64,000 nt of DNA from Muribaculum sp. (GCA_023667055.1 JAMPAV010000001.1:159561-223560); one strand, 5' to 3'; shown: positions 1 through 8,564, counted from the first letter of the stretch. The notes: generated from the letters alone by a model not told the origin. Numbers and translations: made by a program.

Positions 1-12
1 ATTATCTCGTAA

Positions 13-168
13 AGCGGTCTAATTTGTCCCAAGTTATTTTTTAATCATTACTTAAGGCTCTTGAAAGACCCGGCAGAATTTATAGAAAGATATGTCGAAT
101 TGCTGCAATCGGATACAGATGTGAAGTATCCACAGCAAATAGCCTGGAATGAAATAAACTCTCATTGA
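13..168 (+). pseudogene. possible 3' remnant of an unknown gene
   Basis: After an in-frame stop at 10-12 there is an open stretch ending in TGA at 166-168. Its last 37 codons (from about 55) have a protein-like composition, with residues such as DPAEFIERYVELLQ, but there is no start codon and no family I recognise. It could be the tail of a decayed gene or a chance frame. Nothing else is evident in the first 200 bases apart from the promoter of the next gene. Confidence 0.2.
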
Positions 169-201
169 ACCTTCAACTTTTTCAACTTTTTTGGTAGATA
201 A

Positions 202-233
202 TTTGTATTTGATTATAAAAAGGATTAACTTTG
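202..233 (+). promoter_or_regulatory. Bacteroidota-type promoter of the toxin-antitoxin pair
   Basis: TTTG at 202-205 is followed after 20 nt by TAACTTTG at 226-233. This fits the Bacteroides primary sigma factor consensus (TTTG, 19-21 nt, TAnnTTTG). The start codon at 253 leaves a leader of only about 12 nt. Confidence 0.65.
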
Positions 234-252
234 CAATCTAAATGATATCAAT

Positions 253-504
253 ATGGAATTGGCAATAGAAAAGAAAGCACACGTATTCAGATTTCCTGCA
301 TATCTTCTTGATAGATTGAAAGAACTTGCAGCCAACGACCGCCGCAGCCTCAACAATTACGTTGAAGGTCTGCTGCTCGATGCAGTATATAACGAGCCGA
401 ATGAGGCGACACGTTTGTCGTTTGAGGATGCCAAGACAGGTCGCACGGAAGGTCCCATTGACACTTCAAGTGTTGAAGGAATGCTAAAATCTATGGGACT
501 ATGA
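253..504 (+). CDS. ribbon-helix-helix antitoxin of a YafQ-type TA module
   Basis: An 83-residue antitoxin expected to repress its own promoter and to neutralise the downstream mRNA interferase. The N-terminal half (FRFPAYLLDRLKELAANDRRSLNNYVEGLL) has the strand plus two-helix pattern of MetJ/Arc-type DNA-binding dimers. The acidic, flexible C-terminus (from about residue 50) is the usual toxin-wrapping part. The stop codon overlaps the toxin start as ATGA (501-504), which implies translational coupling. A canonical promoter lies just upstream. The toxin is a clear family match, but the antitoxin is too short to place in a named subfamily. Confidence 0.75.
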   Translation: MELAIEKKAHVFRFPAYLLDRLKELAANDRRSLNNYVEGLLLDAVYNEPNEATRLSFEDAKTGRTEGPIDTSSVEGMLKSMGL

Positions 505-776
505 AGGAACTCCGTTTTACAAAACAATATAAAAAGGATGTTAAACGGTATCTGAACCAGCCTAAAAAACTTGAAATGCTCAAGGATGTGCTCGACATGC
601 TCAAGAAGGAAATTTCCCTTCCAAAAGAGTATAAACCACACAAACTTAAAGGTGAATATGCCGTATGTATGGAATGTCATATTGAAGATGACTTCCTGCT
701 GGTCTGGTATGACGAGATAACTAATTCTATCGCTTTATATCGATTGGGTACCCATTCCGAACTATTCAAGAAATAA
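501..776 (+). CDS. YafQ-family mRNA interferase toxin (RelE superfamily)
   Basis: A 91-residue ribosome-dependent endoribonuclease of the YafQ branch of RelE toxins, which cleave mRNA on the ribosome. The family active-site pattern is present: H47 in KPHKLKG, H60 and D64 in ECHIEDDF, and H85 and F89 in the C-terminal GTHSELF. These line up with His50, His63, Asp67, His87 and Phe91 of E. coli YafQ, so the protein looks catalytically intact. It overlaps the antitoxin by 4 nt. The next gene, an alkaline phosphatase, begins 18 nt downstream and could be read through from the TA promoter, although its function is unrelated. Confidence 0.88.
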   Translation: MKELRFTKQYKKDVKRYLNQPKKLEMLKDVLDMLKKEISLPKEYKPHKLKGEYAVCMECHIEDDFLLVWYDEITNSIALYRLGTHSELFKK

Positions 777-794
777 CATAAATTAAATAATATC

Positions 795-2180
795 ATGAAA
801 AGAGGTTTGATACTGGGCATGGCTGCTGCTGCGGCAATGTCTGTGATGGCGGAAGACGCCAAATATATTTTCTATTTCATCGGCGACGGCATGGGGATGG
901 GGCATGTCAATGCCACTGAAATCTACAACCGCGAGGTACTCAAAAACGACACCCCCATACTGATGATGACCTTTCCCGTGTCATCACAATCCCGCACCTA
1001 TTCGGCCAGCAACACAATAACTGATTCTGCCGCAGCCGGAACAGCCCTTTCCACAGGTCAAAAGACAAAAAACAGCATGATCGGCATGAATCCTGATTCC
1101 GTGCCTGTCAATAGTATTGCTGTGGATTTCATGAATGCCGGATATGCCGTCGGTGTGGGCACCACGGTGCAGGCCGATGATGCCACTCCCGCAGCATGGT
1201 ATGCTCATGCCCCAAACCGCGGCATGAAGGAAATCATAGCACCCCAGGCGGCTCAGAGTGGTCTTTCGTTTCTCGCCGGCGGAGGTTTCAAGATCTACAA
1301 TGCCGGACAGCAGGTGTTTGACGAGTTTGTAGCCACTATGAAAAAGGGTAATTATGAGGTGGCCGAGGGATATGCCGCTTTCAAGGAACTCAACAGCAAG
1401 GGCAAGAAACCGCAGAAAGTGCTGCTGTATCCGGAAAATGTAGGTGGCAGTCAGGTGGGCTACACCATAGACTCCATTCCCGGCGCGCTAACATGCGCAC
1501 AGATTACGGAGGCCTGTCTCTCCACACTTCAAAATGTGAACCCCAACAAATTCCTTATGATGATTGAGGGTGGCAACATCGACTGGGCAGCACACAGCAA
1601 TGATGGCGGTGCGGTGATCAAGGAGATACTCAATTTTCAGGATGCCATCAATGTGGCATACCAATTCTATTTGCGTCATCCGGATGAGACTCTGATAGTG
1701 ATTACAGCCGACCATGACACCGGAGGCATGGCATACGGCCGCCAGACACCCTACAGCCAGAGCATAGCATACGCTGACGCCCAAAAGATTTCTAAGGATG
1801 CCTTTGGAGAATGGACACGCGAATGGGGCAAGGAAAGCCATACCTGGGACGAGATGGAGAAGATACTGCGCGACAAACTCGGGTTCTGGAGTGCAGTGCC
1901 GGTGACTGAATCAGAAACTGATGATTTGAAAAAAATGTTTGAAGAGACTTTCATCAGCAAGAAGGCTGAGGATGAAAAAACTCTTTATCAGACTTTCAAT
2001 GCTTTCACTGCAAAGGTGTTTGACGTGCTGAATGCCCACATGGGAATTGGCTGGACCACTACATATCATGCCGGCAACTTTGTGCCTGTGTATGCAGTAG
2101 GCGCCAACAGCAGTTATTTCACCGGCAACCTCAATAACTCCGAAATTCCGCAGCTTATCAAGAAAGCGGCCGGTTTGTGA
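795..2180 (+). CDS. secreted alkaline phosphatase (PhoA superfamily)
   Basis: A 461-residue metal-dependent phosphomonoesterase that releases phosphate in the periplasm. A signal peptide (MKRGLILGMAAAAAMSVMA) precedes the mature domain. The metal site begins with D31 in FIGDGMGMG. The nucleophile is S78 in TITDSAAAGTA, matching the DSAAGTA signature. Metal ligands recur in EGGNIDWAAHSND and TADHDTGG, and a late His lies in TTYHAGN. The length is normal for a Bacteroidota alkaline phosphatase. The stop codon shares one base with the ATG of rnhA (TGATG), so the two are probably cotranscribed. No Pho-box-like element was recognised. Confidence 0.9.
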   Translation: MKRGLILGMAAAAAMSVMAEDAKYIFYFIGDGMGMGHVNATEIYNREVLKNDTPILMMTFPVSSQSRTYSASNTITDSAAAGTALSTGQKTKNSMIGMNPDSVPVNSIAVDFMNAGYAVGVGTTVQADDATPAAWYAHAPNRGMKEIIAPQAAQSGLSFLAGGGFKIYNAGQQVFDEFVATMKKGNYEVAEGYAAFKELNSKGKKPQKVLLYPENVGGSQVGYTIDSIPGALTCAQITEACLSTLQNVNPNKFLMMIEGGNIDWAAHSNDGGAVIKEILNFQDAINVAYQFYLRHPDETLIVITADHDTGGMAYGRQTPYSQSIAYADAQKISKDAFGEWTREWGKESHTWDEMEKILRDKLGFWSAVPVTESETDDLKKMFEETFISKKAEDEKTLYQTFNAFTAKVFDVLNAHMGIGWTTTYHAGNFVPVYAVGANSSYFTGNLNNSEIPQLIKKAAGL

Positions 2181-2848
2181 TGGCAAAACAACGATACTAT
2201 GTGGTCTGGGAGGGACGCGTACCGGGAGTGTATGACAACTGGAACGACTGTGAAGAACAGGTAATCAACTTTCCGGGCGCAGAATACAAGGGTTTTGCTT
2301 CTGCAGCCGAGGCGGCAAAGGCATTCCGTGAAGGCTCCGACGACGGCTCTCCGTCTGACATCGGAACCTTCCTCATTGCCGCCGCCGACCATCGCCATCA
2401 GCTTAAAACTGACAACCCAAAACTGACAACCCAAAACCCGGACATAGACCAGGATGCCTGGGCTGTGGATGCATCCTGCCTTGGCAACCCGGGTATAATG
2501 GAATATCGGGGTGTGGAGATAAAGACCGGAAAGGTGCTCTTCAATGTCGGCCCATTCAAGGATGCCACCAACAACATCGGAGAGTTTCTGGCTATAGTGC
2601 ATGCCCTCGCAGAGATGTACAAACGGAATGAATGGCACAACATATATTCCGACTCCAAGACAGCGCAATCCTGGATACGCAACCGTCAGGTGAAGACACA
2701 ACTGAAGCCCACCGACAACAATAAAAAGGTATTCGAACTGCTTGGCAGGGCCCTTGCATGGGTTCGCACTCACTCCTGGCCCGTAAAGATAATGAAATGG
2801 CAGACCGACCTTTGGGGCGAGATCCCCGCAGACTTTGGCCGCAAATAA
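2180..2848 (+). CDS. rnhA: ribonuclease HI with N-terminal hybrid-binding (viroplasmin) domain
   Basis: A 222-residue enzyme that degrades the RNA strand of RNA/DNA hybrids. Residues about 4-50 (YYVVWEGRVPGVYDNWNDCE, GFASAAEAAKAF) form the viroplasmin-like hybrid-binding domain found in eukaryotic RNase H1 and Bacteroidota RNase HI. The catalytic domain starts at VDASCLGNPG (first Asp), followed by NNIGEFLAIVHAL (Glu) and YSDSKTA (Asp), and ends in ADFGRK. The ATG at 2180 is preferred over the GTG three bases upstream because it makes a TGATG junction with the phosphatase stop. The linker contains an exact 14-bp tandem duplication (2405-2432). This shifts frame between copies and suggests recent linker expansion. 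Confidence 0.88.
   Translation: MAKQRYYVVWEGRVPGVYDNWNDCEEQVINFPGAEYKGFASAAEAAKAFREGSDDGSPSDIGTFLIAAADHRHQLKTDNPKLTTQNPDIDQDAWAVDASCLGNPGIMEYRGVEIKTGKVLFNVGPFKDATNNIGEFLAIVHALAEMYKRNEWHNIYSDSKTAQSWIRNRQVKTQLKPTDNNKKVFELLGRALAWVRTHSWPVKIMKWQTDLWGEIPADFGRK
2405..2432 (+). repeat. exact 14-bp tandem duplication inside the rnhA linker
   Basis: AAAACTGACAACCC occurs twice back to back (2405-2418 and 2419-2432), followed by a partial third copy AAAACCC. It encodes the linker between the hybrid-binding and catalytic domains. The unit is not a multiple of three, so each copy is read in a different frame. Confidence 0.85.
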
Positions 2849-2858
2849 TTTTCACCAT

Positions 2859-2918
2859 ATTCATGATTCTTCATGCGTTATCAAATTCAAACATGAAGAA
2901 TCATGATTCTTCATGTTT
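2859..2918. repeat. decameric CATG-phased repeat with 30-bp perfect palindrome
   Basis: CATG occurs at 2862, 2872, 2892, 2902 and 2912, that is, every 10 bp with one degenerate unit at 2882. The last three units form a perfect 30-bp palindrome at 2889-2918 with no loop. It overlaps the first possible ATG of the downstream channel gene. The same 10-bp pattern recurs at 5848-5877 and 6790-6842. Confidence 0.8.
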
Positions 2919-4142
2919 AAATTTTTCGCAATGATACTCAAGGATTGGATTATTCAGGCCCTTAATGCGGCGTTCCCGGCTGAGACAGCAACAGGCTTAG
3001 TCACACCATCACTAATCGTGGCCATAGCCCTTATATCTATACTCGCCTATTTCCTTTGCGTGAGGATTCTGACCCCGCTCACCCACTACATTACCTCCAA
3101 AACCCACAATGACTGGGATGATGACATTCTCAACGACAAGGCAATGGCTGCGTTCTCGCAGCTCGCCCCGGCTCTCATCCTGTCGTGGCTGATGCCCGAA
3201 GCATTCTCCTCTCATGTCTGGGGACTGGAGACCATCGAAAAACTTACGGATGTATATATAGTCTATGCTGTAATCAATCTCATATCGAGATTGATGAGCA
3301 ACACGGTAGATGCCTTTGAAAAACGCGACAAGGCGAGCGAACATAACCTCACCGTGATTGAGGGTGCCCTGAAACTGATTATCGTCATAATCGGGGTCAT
3401 CATCTCCCTGAGCATACTTTTCGACAAGGAGCCGGCGAAGGTGCTGACCGGATTTGGTGCTTCAGCAGCCGTGCTGATGCTGGTGTTTCAGGACACCATC
3501 AAGGGTTTTGTGGCCGGTGTGCAGCTCACTCTCAACAATATGCTTAAGAAGGGCGACTGGATAGTGTGCGACAAAGCCGGGGCCAACGGTGAGGTGCAGC
3601 AGATAAAACTCACCACTGTCAAGGTACGCAACTGGGACAATTCCATTGTCACCATACCTCCCTACACGCTGTTCAGCGATTCATTCCGCAATTACGAGAA
3701 CATGCGCGAGGTAGGAGCAAGGAGAGTGGCACGGAGCATATACATTGATTTCAGCACCATCCGTTTTCTTCATCAGGATGAGGTGAAAGATCTGCTTGAG
3801 TCCGGTTTTATTTCCGAACATGAGCTCAAGCATGCCTCTCAGGAAGTTAACCTGTCGCTCTTCCGCAAGTATCTGATAAGGTATCTCGCTGCCCACAAGG
3901 ACATAATACACAAGCATCCCGACAATGCCATAATCCTCATGGTGCGTGAATTGGAACCGACACCAAACGGATTGCCCCTTGAACTCTACTTTTTCACGAG
4001 AATCACTTCATGGGCTGCCTACGAGCGGTTTCAGGCCGATGTCTTCGATCATGTCTATGCCTGCATCCATCGCTTTGGCCTCCGCATCTACCAGACACCT
4101 TCAAGCAACGACCTGCAAAGCCTCAGCTTATCTTGTCGGTGA
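2913..4142 (+). CDS. MscS-family mechanosensitive channel, YbdG-like
   Basis: A channel of about 409 residues that would open under membrane tension to release solutes. The N-terminal region has several hydrophobic segments (about 27-50, 75-95, 110-130 and 148-170). The pore-lining helix and beta domain follow: GFGASAAVLMLVFQDTIKGFVAGVQL, then KKGDWIV, VRNWDNSIVTIPPYTLFSDSFRNY. Length and the long C-terminal half resemble the YbdG/MscM branch rather than short MscS. The first ATG (2913) lies inside a perfect palindrome, so the ATG at 2931 may be the real start. The 3' end overlaps the convergent ftcD gene by 20 nt. Confidence 0.85.
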   Translation: MFKFFAMILKDWIIQALNAAFPAETATGLVTPSLIVAIALISILAYFLCVRILTPLTHYITSKTHNDWDDDILNDKAMAAFSQLAPALILSWLMPEAFSSHVWGLETIEKLTDVYIVYAVINLISRLMSNTVDAFEKRDKASEHNLTVIEGALKLIIVIIGVIISLSILFDKEPAKVLTGFGASAAVLMLVFQDTIKGFVAGVQLTLNNMLKKGDWIVCDKAGANGEVQQIKLTTVKVRNWDNSIVTIPPYTLFSDSFRNYENMREVGARRVARSIYIDFSTIRFLHQDEVKDLLESGFISEHELKHASQEVNLSLFRKYLIRYLAAHKDIIHKHPDNAIILMVRELEPTPNGLPLELYFFTRITSWAAYERFQADVFDHVYACIHRFGLRIYQTPSSNDLQSLSLSCR

Positions 4143-5817
4143 CTATGCGGAGGATGGCTTCCTCTCGCTCCGTAGCCAATCTCTCTATGTCGGCTGCTTC
4201 TGCGAGTAAAGAGTTGGCTGTGGTTTTATCTTTAAGTCCGGAGGCGTTGATTCTTACGTTGAGTCCCGCGCCCCTCACAGCGGCTCTTGCTGCCAAGGCC
4301 CCGACACCGGCATCTGTCACAGAAGCCGGATTGCCGTTGGATGCCATGTTCTCTACGATGTCAAACACTTCATACGCCTTTTTCATGGTGCGGAGTGGTA
4401 CCTGCGTTGCATAGAGAGTGGCTTCTTCAAGGGCTTTCGATCGGGTTGCCTTTTCCTCTTCAGTCTTTTTGGACATTCCAAACACTGCCATTATGCGGTT
4501 GAACGCTGCTGTGTCCTCATCCACCAGATGCAGTAATTCCTCCATGAGTGTCTGTCCCTTTTCCGCCACATCGGAGAATTCTTCCCAGCGGTCATCGTAG
4601 GCAGCCTTATGAGCCGAAAGATTGGCCACCATAGTGCCAAGAGCCGCCCCAAGGGCTCCCATATAGGCTGATATGCTGCCGCCGCCCGGTGCCGGTGATT
4701 CAGAGGCTGTTTCCTCGGCGAGTCCGCGTGCTGTCAGATCCACCAGTTTTTTGTTGGAATCGTCCTCTATCATGTATTCTATCACCTTCTGTTTCGGGTC
4801 AAACGGTGACAGTTGGTCAAGACCCATCGACTTGATGGCTATCCGTATTATCTCTTCATCCGGAATGCCGCTGCTGCGCTGCTGCTTGTGAAGGAAATAT
4901 TTGCCGGCATCAATCAGAGTGCGCTTAGGCACAAGACCCACAATCTCAGTGCCGGTCACGCGCACGCCGCGTGCATCCGCCTTTCGGCATACTTCATCGA
5001 AAGCCAGATGCAGTGGCACCTGTGCTATGTCTGTGATATTCATCGACACCTGTGCTATGCCGTATTCGTCTATATACCATCCGATGGCCTTGGTCCCTTT
5101 AAGTGTGCCGGGTATCATGATTGGATTGCCATTCTCGTCCTTCATCGGTTTGCCAGTTACTTTGCCCCCTTCACGCATGGGACGTCCTTTCTCGCGCACA
5201 TCAAATGCAATTGCATTGGCACGGCGGGTGGATGTGGTGTTGAGGTTGAAGTTGACGGCTATCAGGAAGTCGCGGGCTCCTATTGTGGTGGCTCCGGTCT
5301 GCGCCACTCCCTCATCGTATGGGCGGTTGCCAAAGTCCGGTCCTTTTTCTTCCGATCCCATCTTCACGGGAAGCGCCTCGTATTCCCCCTCTCGGCATAC
5401 GGCGAGGTTTTTACGCTCCGGTGTGTAGGCTGCTGCCTCGTAGCAATATGTCGGTATGTTTAGCTCCGAGGCCACTCTTTCTGCAAGTTTTCGCGCAAGT
5501 TCCGCACATTCTTCGAGTGTGATGCCACTCACGGGAATAAGCGGGCAAACATCAGTGGCTCCCATACGGGGATGGGCTCCATGGTGGCTTCTCATATCAA
5601 TGACTTCGGCGGCTTTCCTGATACCCTGGAAAGCTGCTTCCACCACGGCTTCCGGTTCGCCTACGAATGTAACCACTGTGCGGTTGGTGGCCTCTCCGGG
5701 ATCAACATCGAGAAGGCTTATACCTTCTACTTGTTGGATGGCATCAGTGATTTCTTTAATTTTTGTTTTGTCGCGCCCCTCGCTAAAGTTGGGCACGCAT
5801 TCGATTATCTGCTTCAT
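4123..5817 (-). CDS. ftcD: bifunctional glutamate formimidoyltransferase / formimidotetrahydrofolate cyclodeaminase
   Basis: A cytoplasmic 564-residue enzyme of histidine breakdown. The N-terminal half moves the formimino group from formiminoglutamate to tetrahydrofolate, and the C-terminal cyclodeaminase releases ammonia to give methenyl-THF. The transferase begins at MKQIIECVPNFSEGRD and carries RSHHGAHPRMGATDVCPLIP and GTLKGTKAIGWYIDEYG. The cyclodeaminase begins near residue 365 with ASESPAPGGGSISAYMGALG. The ATG at 5817 is preferred over an upstream in-frame ATG at 5853 because conserved family sequence starts directly there. No other hut genes are nearby. The gene converges on the MscS-like gene with a 20-nt overlap. 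Confidence 0.92.
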   Translation of the reverse strand: MKQIIECVPNFSEGRDKTKIKEITDAIQQVEGISLLDVDPGEATNRTVVTFVGEPEAVVEAAFQGIRKAAEVIDMRSHHGAHPRMGATDVCPLIPVSGITLEECAELARKLAERVASELNIPTYCYEAAAYTPERKNLAVCREGEYEALPVKMGSEEKGPDFGNRPYDEGVAQTGATTIGARDFLIAVNFNLNTTSTRRANAIAFDVREKGRPMREGGKVTGKPMKDENGNPIMIPGTLKGTKAIGWYIDEYGIAQVSMNITDIAQVPLHLAFDEVCRKADARGVRVTGTEIVGLVPKRTLIDAGKYFLHKQQRSSGIPDEEIIRIAIKSMGLDQLSPFDPKQKVIEYMIEDDSNKKLVDLTARGLAEETASESPAPGGGSISAYMGALGAALGTMVANLSAHKAAYDDRWEEFSDVAEKGQTLMEELLHLVDEDTAAFNRIMAVFGMSKKTEEEKATRSKALEEATLYATQVPLRTMKKAYEVFDIVENMASNGNPASVTDAGVGALAARAAVRGAGLNVRINASGLKDKTTANSLLAEAADIERLATEREEAILRIVTDKIS

Positions 5818-5847
5818 GATATTGTTTTTATTTCTTTCTTTATGTCG

Positions 5848-5877
5848 AATCATGTCGAGTCATGCCCTGTCATGATT
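5848..5877. repeat. decameric CATG-phased repeat, three units
   Basis: CATG occurs at 5851, 5861 and 5871, exactly 10 bp apart, in the spacer between ftcD and the MazG-like gene. The outer ends (AATCATG and CATGATT) are inverted copies of each other. The pattern matches the repeats at 2859-2918 and 6790-6842. Confidence 0.7.
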
Positions 5878-5886
5878 AGACTGTCA

Positions 5887-6201
5887 TTATCGGTGGGCAA
5901 AGCGATCGCGGTCGCGCTCCGTCTTTTTCTGCAGGGCCTTTTGGAATGCTTTGGTTAGATCTACACCGGTTTGGTTGGCAAGGCATCCCACCACCCATAG
6001 CACATCGGCCAATTCTTCTTCTATATCTTTGTCAAGGTCTCCTTTCTTTGGAACCTGCGGCCCGTATTTGCGTACTATGACCCTCGCCAGTTCACCTACT
6101 TCTTCTGTGAGCACAGCCATATTGGCAAGAGGTGGGAAATACCCCTTGCCGATATCCATAATCCATCGGTCGATGGATTTCTGCATCTCTTCTATGGTCA
6201 T
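5887..6201 (-). CDS. MazG-like nucleotide pyrophosphohydrolase
   Basis: A 104-residue all-alpha NTP pyrophosphohydrolase of the single-domain MazG type, expected to hydrolyse (d)NTPs to monophosphates for pool cleaning. The metal-binding pattern is visible as LTEEVGELARVI followed by EEELADVLWVVGCLA, giving the ExxE(12-28)ExxD arrangement. Its start overlaps the stop of the upstream gene by four bases (6198-6201), so the two are translationally coupled. The exact substrate cannot be read from sequence. Confidence 0.85.
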   Translation of the reverse strand: MTIEEMQKSIDRWIMDIGKGYFPPLANMAVLTEEVGELARVIVRKYGPQVPKKGDLDKDIEEELADVLWVVGCLANQTGVDLTKAFQKALQKKTERDRDRFAHR

Positions 6202-6743
6202 ATCAGCTGCAAGAGACGCAGTTCATCGCGTATTTCATTGCCGGTGAGAGTTCTCCGGCGTGATATCACACGTGCAAACTCATTGATGGCCGGGTGCAGG
6301 CGAGGATTGCCGAAAATGCGCCGGGAGTAGGAGAGTGCTCTGTTGAAAAGTGCATCCACCTCATCCTCCTCAAGGCCACAGCTTTCCTTTCCTTCTTGAA
6401 TCACCTCATTATGTACAGCCCCGAGTATATCCACAGGTATGTCGCGGTGCATTCTCACCATGGAGCGCGACATGATGTTGCTCACCACCATAGATGTGGT
6501 GATATGGAAATTCTGCACGAGGTTGCCCCAGGTGCTTTTGGGTGATATTGAAGGACTTCCTGGGAAGTAATATTCGTTTGAAAATTCCACCATGGTGTCA
6601 TCGCCGTCAAGACTGATCTCTGCCACACGGTCGAACGCGTCAAGTGCAGCCAACGAGATTGCCATGCCGGCCAGTCCGTAGGCACGGTCATCTTCGTTGC
6701 TGTATTCAAGTCTGATTATATTGTCATCTTTATTTGCTTTCAT
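6198..6743 (-). CDS. conserved protein of unknown function, coupled to MazG-like gene
   Basis: A 181-residue soluble protein with no signal peptide or membrane segment. I do not recognise a named domain. Visible features are an acidic N-terminus, a central FPGSPSISPKSTWGNLVQNFHITTSMVVSNIMSRSMVR block, and a basic helical C-terminus (RVISRRRTLTGNEIRDELRLLQLI). Its 4-nt overlap with the MazG-like pyrophosphohydrolase suggests a shared role, perhaps in nucleotide housekeeping. That is inference from position only. An alternating CATG repeat sits just upstream. Confidence 0.7.
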   Translation of the reverse strand: MKANKDDNIIRLEYSNEDDRAYGLAGMAISLAALDAFDRVAEISLDGDDTMVEFSNEYYFPGSPSISPKSTWGNLVQNFHITTSMVVSNIMSRSMVRMHRDIPVDILGAVHNEVIQEGKESCGLEEDEVDALFNRALSYSRRIFGNPRLHPAINEFARVISRRRTLTGNEIRDELRLLQLI

Positions 6744-6789
6744 ACTACCTTAACAAAGATTTTTGCCCTAAGGTTTTTATTCTTTATCC

Positions 6790-6842
6790 TGATTTATCAT
6801 GATGCATCATGATAAATCATGTTAAATCGAGATGAATCATGA
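6790..6842. repeat. decameric CATG-phased repeat with second 30-bp perfect palindrome
   Basis: CATG occurs at 6798, 6808, 6818 and 6838 (10-bp period, one degenerate unit at 6828). A 30-bp palindrome without loop spans 6790-6819. It lies between two minus-strand genes, so it could be transcribed as a hairpin. The architecture matches the repeat at 2859-2918. Confidence 0.8.
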
Positions 6843-6855
6843 ATAAATAGTCTCG

Positions 6856-8553
6856 TCAGAAAATAATCTGGAATCTTGCGGCGGCTGTGAATCCCTCAGA
6901 AGGCAGATTCGGAAGGATATATTCGTGACGGTTGAGGAGATTGTTGAATTCGGCGCCAACCGACAATTTCTCAGTAATGCGGTAATCAGCTGAGAGGTTC
7001 AGTCGGCTTATGTTGCCGTCGAGCAGATATCTTTTTGCCCGGAGGTGGTAGCCAAGCGAAACCGACAGTGCATCTGTTGGCTTTGATGTGGCCGACAGGT
7101 CTGCTGTGACAGCCGGGCGGTCGAAGCCGTTGAGGACTCCGGTGTTGCCATGCTGTGGTTGCCAGTTGATTTTGCCGTTCAGCCCGAAATATTTGGAAAA
7201 CTCATATCCGGCATTGATTCCGATGCTGAAACCATGGATTCTACTTCTGATTCCTTCCTTATAAGCTCCCATTAGGCCATTCATATATGTCTGATATAGT
7301 CCGCCGAATGTTTCGTTAAGAGTAGTGCGCCAAAATCCTTCAACTCCCAATGTCCATTTGCCGCCTGGATTCGCCTGAAAGGCGATGGCTGCGTCGAGTG
7401 GAGAGTAGGCGGCATCGTGGCATCCTGCCAGCGGATTGTTGTAATAGTCCATCTGGTGTATCCATGCAAGTGTGCGCAGATGAGTGCCACCTCCTATTTT
7501 TGCTGAGAATGTCCCTATTCCGCTCCTCACGCCAAACCTGACATCAGGGGCAATTCTGAAGCGAGATTTTTCCCCCGATACGAAAGCCAACTCGGCACCT
7601 ACCCGTAGCGACATATTGTTGCGGTTATATTCGTATGCCGGTGTGAGTTTCACTTGGTTCACATCATTCCCGATGGAATTCATCACGCCGGAATATTGCA
7701 AGTCAGCATTCAGAATACTTTCCCTTGATAATGAATATCCAAGCTTGCCTCCAATGTTGACAGCGGTCTCCTTTAATCCTTTACTTTTATTCAGAATCAT
7801 TTGTGCAAGGATGTCGGGTCTGCTATAGGCACTGTTATAACCAAAAAAGCGTACATCAGCATCCACACGATAGGAGAGAGGTGTGGAGGTCTCCCCTGCC
7901 CATCCGGCGTGTGCATAGATGTCGTTGAGGGTTTGTTTGGGCGCCACGATTCGTTGATTCTCGACAGTGCCATAACAAGTTCCGTAATAATTGAAATGTC
8001 CGAGGTGATACTGGAGGTTGGCAGATATTGATCCGGCTCCTTTTATCTTGTGGTTCAGGTCGGCTCCGATGGTTTCGTCATAGCGAAAACGTTTTGCACT
8101 CCCATAAATTCCGAATTCCGGATCTTCTTTCCAAGCCTGCCAGAGCGATGTGGAGTTGTGTTGTAGCCGTATGTTTAGATGCGTGTTTTCATTTTGTATG
8201 GCAGAATATCCGGCGGAAAGCGATGAGTTGAGCCAGCTGCCAAGACTTAGGTTAAGATAGCCTCGCGATGAGTCAACAGCCTTGGAGGTCTGCCAGCCGG
8301 TGGCGGGCATACTAAGTGCATCGGGTGCAAAGTTGGCAGACACGCCTTTAAGGTCATAATTCAAGCTTGATTCCGGAGCTGTCAGTGTTATGATTGCAGG
8401 CATCACGGAAAGCCTGTCTGCTGCGATTACTTCTGGTGTATATTTGCCTTCCACTGTAAGAGACTCCTCCAGATTCTGGGCATTGAGGGTGGTAGTGTTG
8501 AGGCTGCAAAGTGCTGTGAGGACAATTATATGCCTGTATATTTTGCTGTTCAT
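6856..8553 (-). CDS. outer-membrane beta-barrel protein (TonB-receptor-like)
   Basis: A 565-residue exported protein. The signal peptide (MNSKIYRHIIVLTALCSLNTTTLNAQ) is followed by a short N-terminal segment with VEGKYTPEV, then many amphipathic alternating strands rich in Tyr, Asn and Gly. It ends in a C-terminal strand finishing in Phe (AARFQIIF), the usual BAM recognition end. It resembles the barrel half of TonB-dependent receptors, but no clear plug domain is visible, so the substrate and TonB dependence are uncertain. It starts 11 nt after the large TPR gene and is almost certainly in one operon with it. Confidence 0.75.
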   Translation of the reverse strand: MNSKIYRHIIVLTALCSLNTTTLNAQNLEESLTVEGKYTPEVIAADRLSVMPAIITLTAPESSLNYDLKGVSANFAPDALSMPATGWQTSKAVDSSRGYLNLSLGSWLNSSLSAGYSAIQNENTHLNIRLQHNSTSLWQAWKEDPEFGIYGSAKRFRYDETIGADLNHKIKGAGSISANLQYHLGHFNYYGTCYGTVENQRIVAPKQTLNDIYAHAGWAGETSTPLSYRVDADVRFFGYNSAYSRPDILAQMILNKSKGLKETAVNIGGKLGYSLSRESILNADLQYSGVMNSIGNDVNQVKLTPAYEYNRNNMSLRVGAELAFVSGEKSRFRIAPDVRFGVRSGIGTFSAKIGGGTHLRTLAWIHQMDYYNNPLAGCHDAAYSPLDAAIAFQANPGGKWTLGVEGFWRTTLNETFGGLYQTYMNGLMGAYKEGIRSRIHGFSIGINAGYEFSKYFGLNGKINWQPQHGNTGVLNGFDRPAVTADLSATSKPTDALSVSLGYHLRAKRYLLDGNISRLNLSADYRITEKLSVGAEFNNLLNRHEYILPNLPSEGFTAAARFQIIF

Positions 8554-8564
8554 GATGTGGAGTC

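Noticed and set aside
2114..2773. Minus-strand frame of 219 codons across the phosphatase/rnhA junction
   Set aside because: Shadow of two clear genes, with no signal or domain.
2859..2918. Possible CRISPR or classical terminator
   Set aside because: Units are 10 bp with no spacers, and the palindromes have no loop and no T run.
4813..5463. Plus-strand frame of 216 codons inside ftcD
   Set aside because: ftcD is a full-length, well-conserved enzyme on the other strand. This frame is its shadow.
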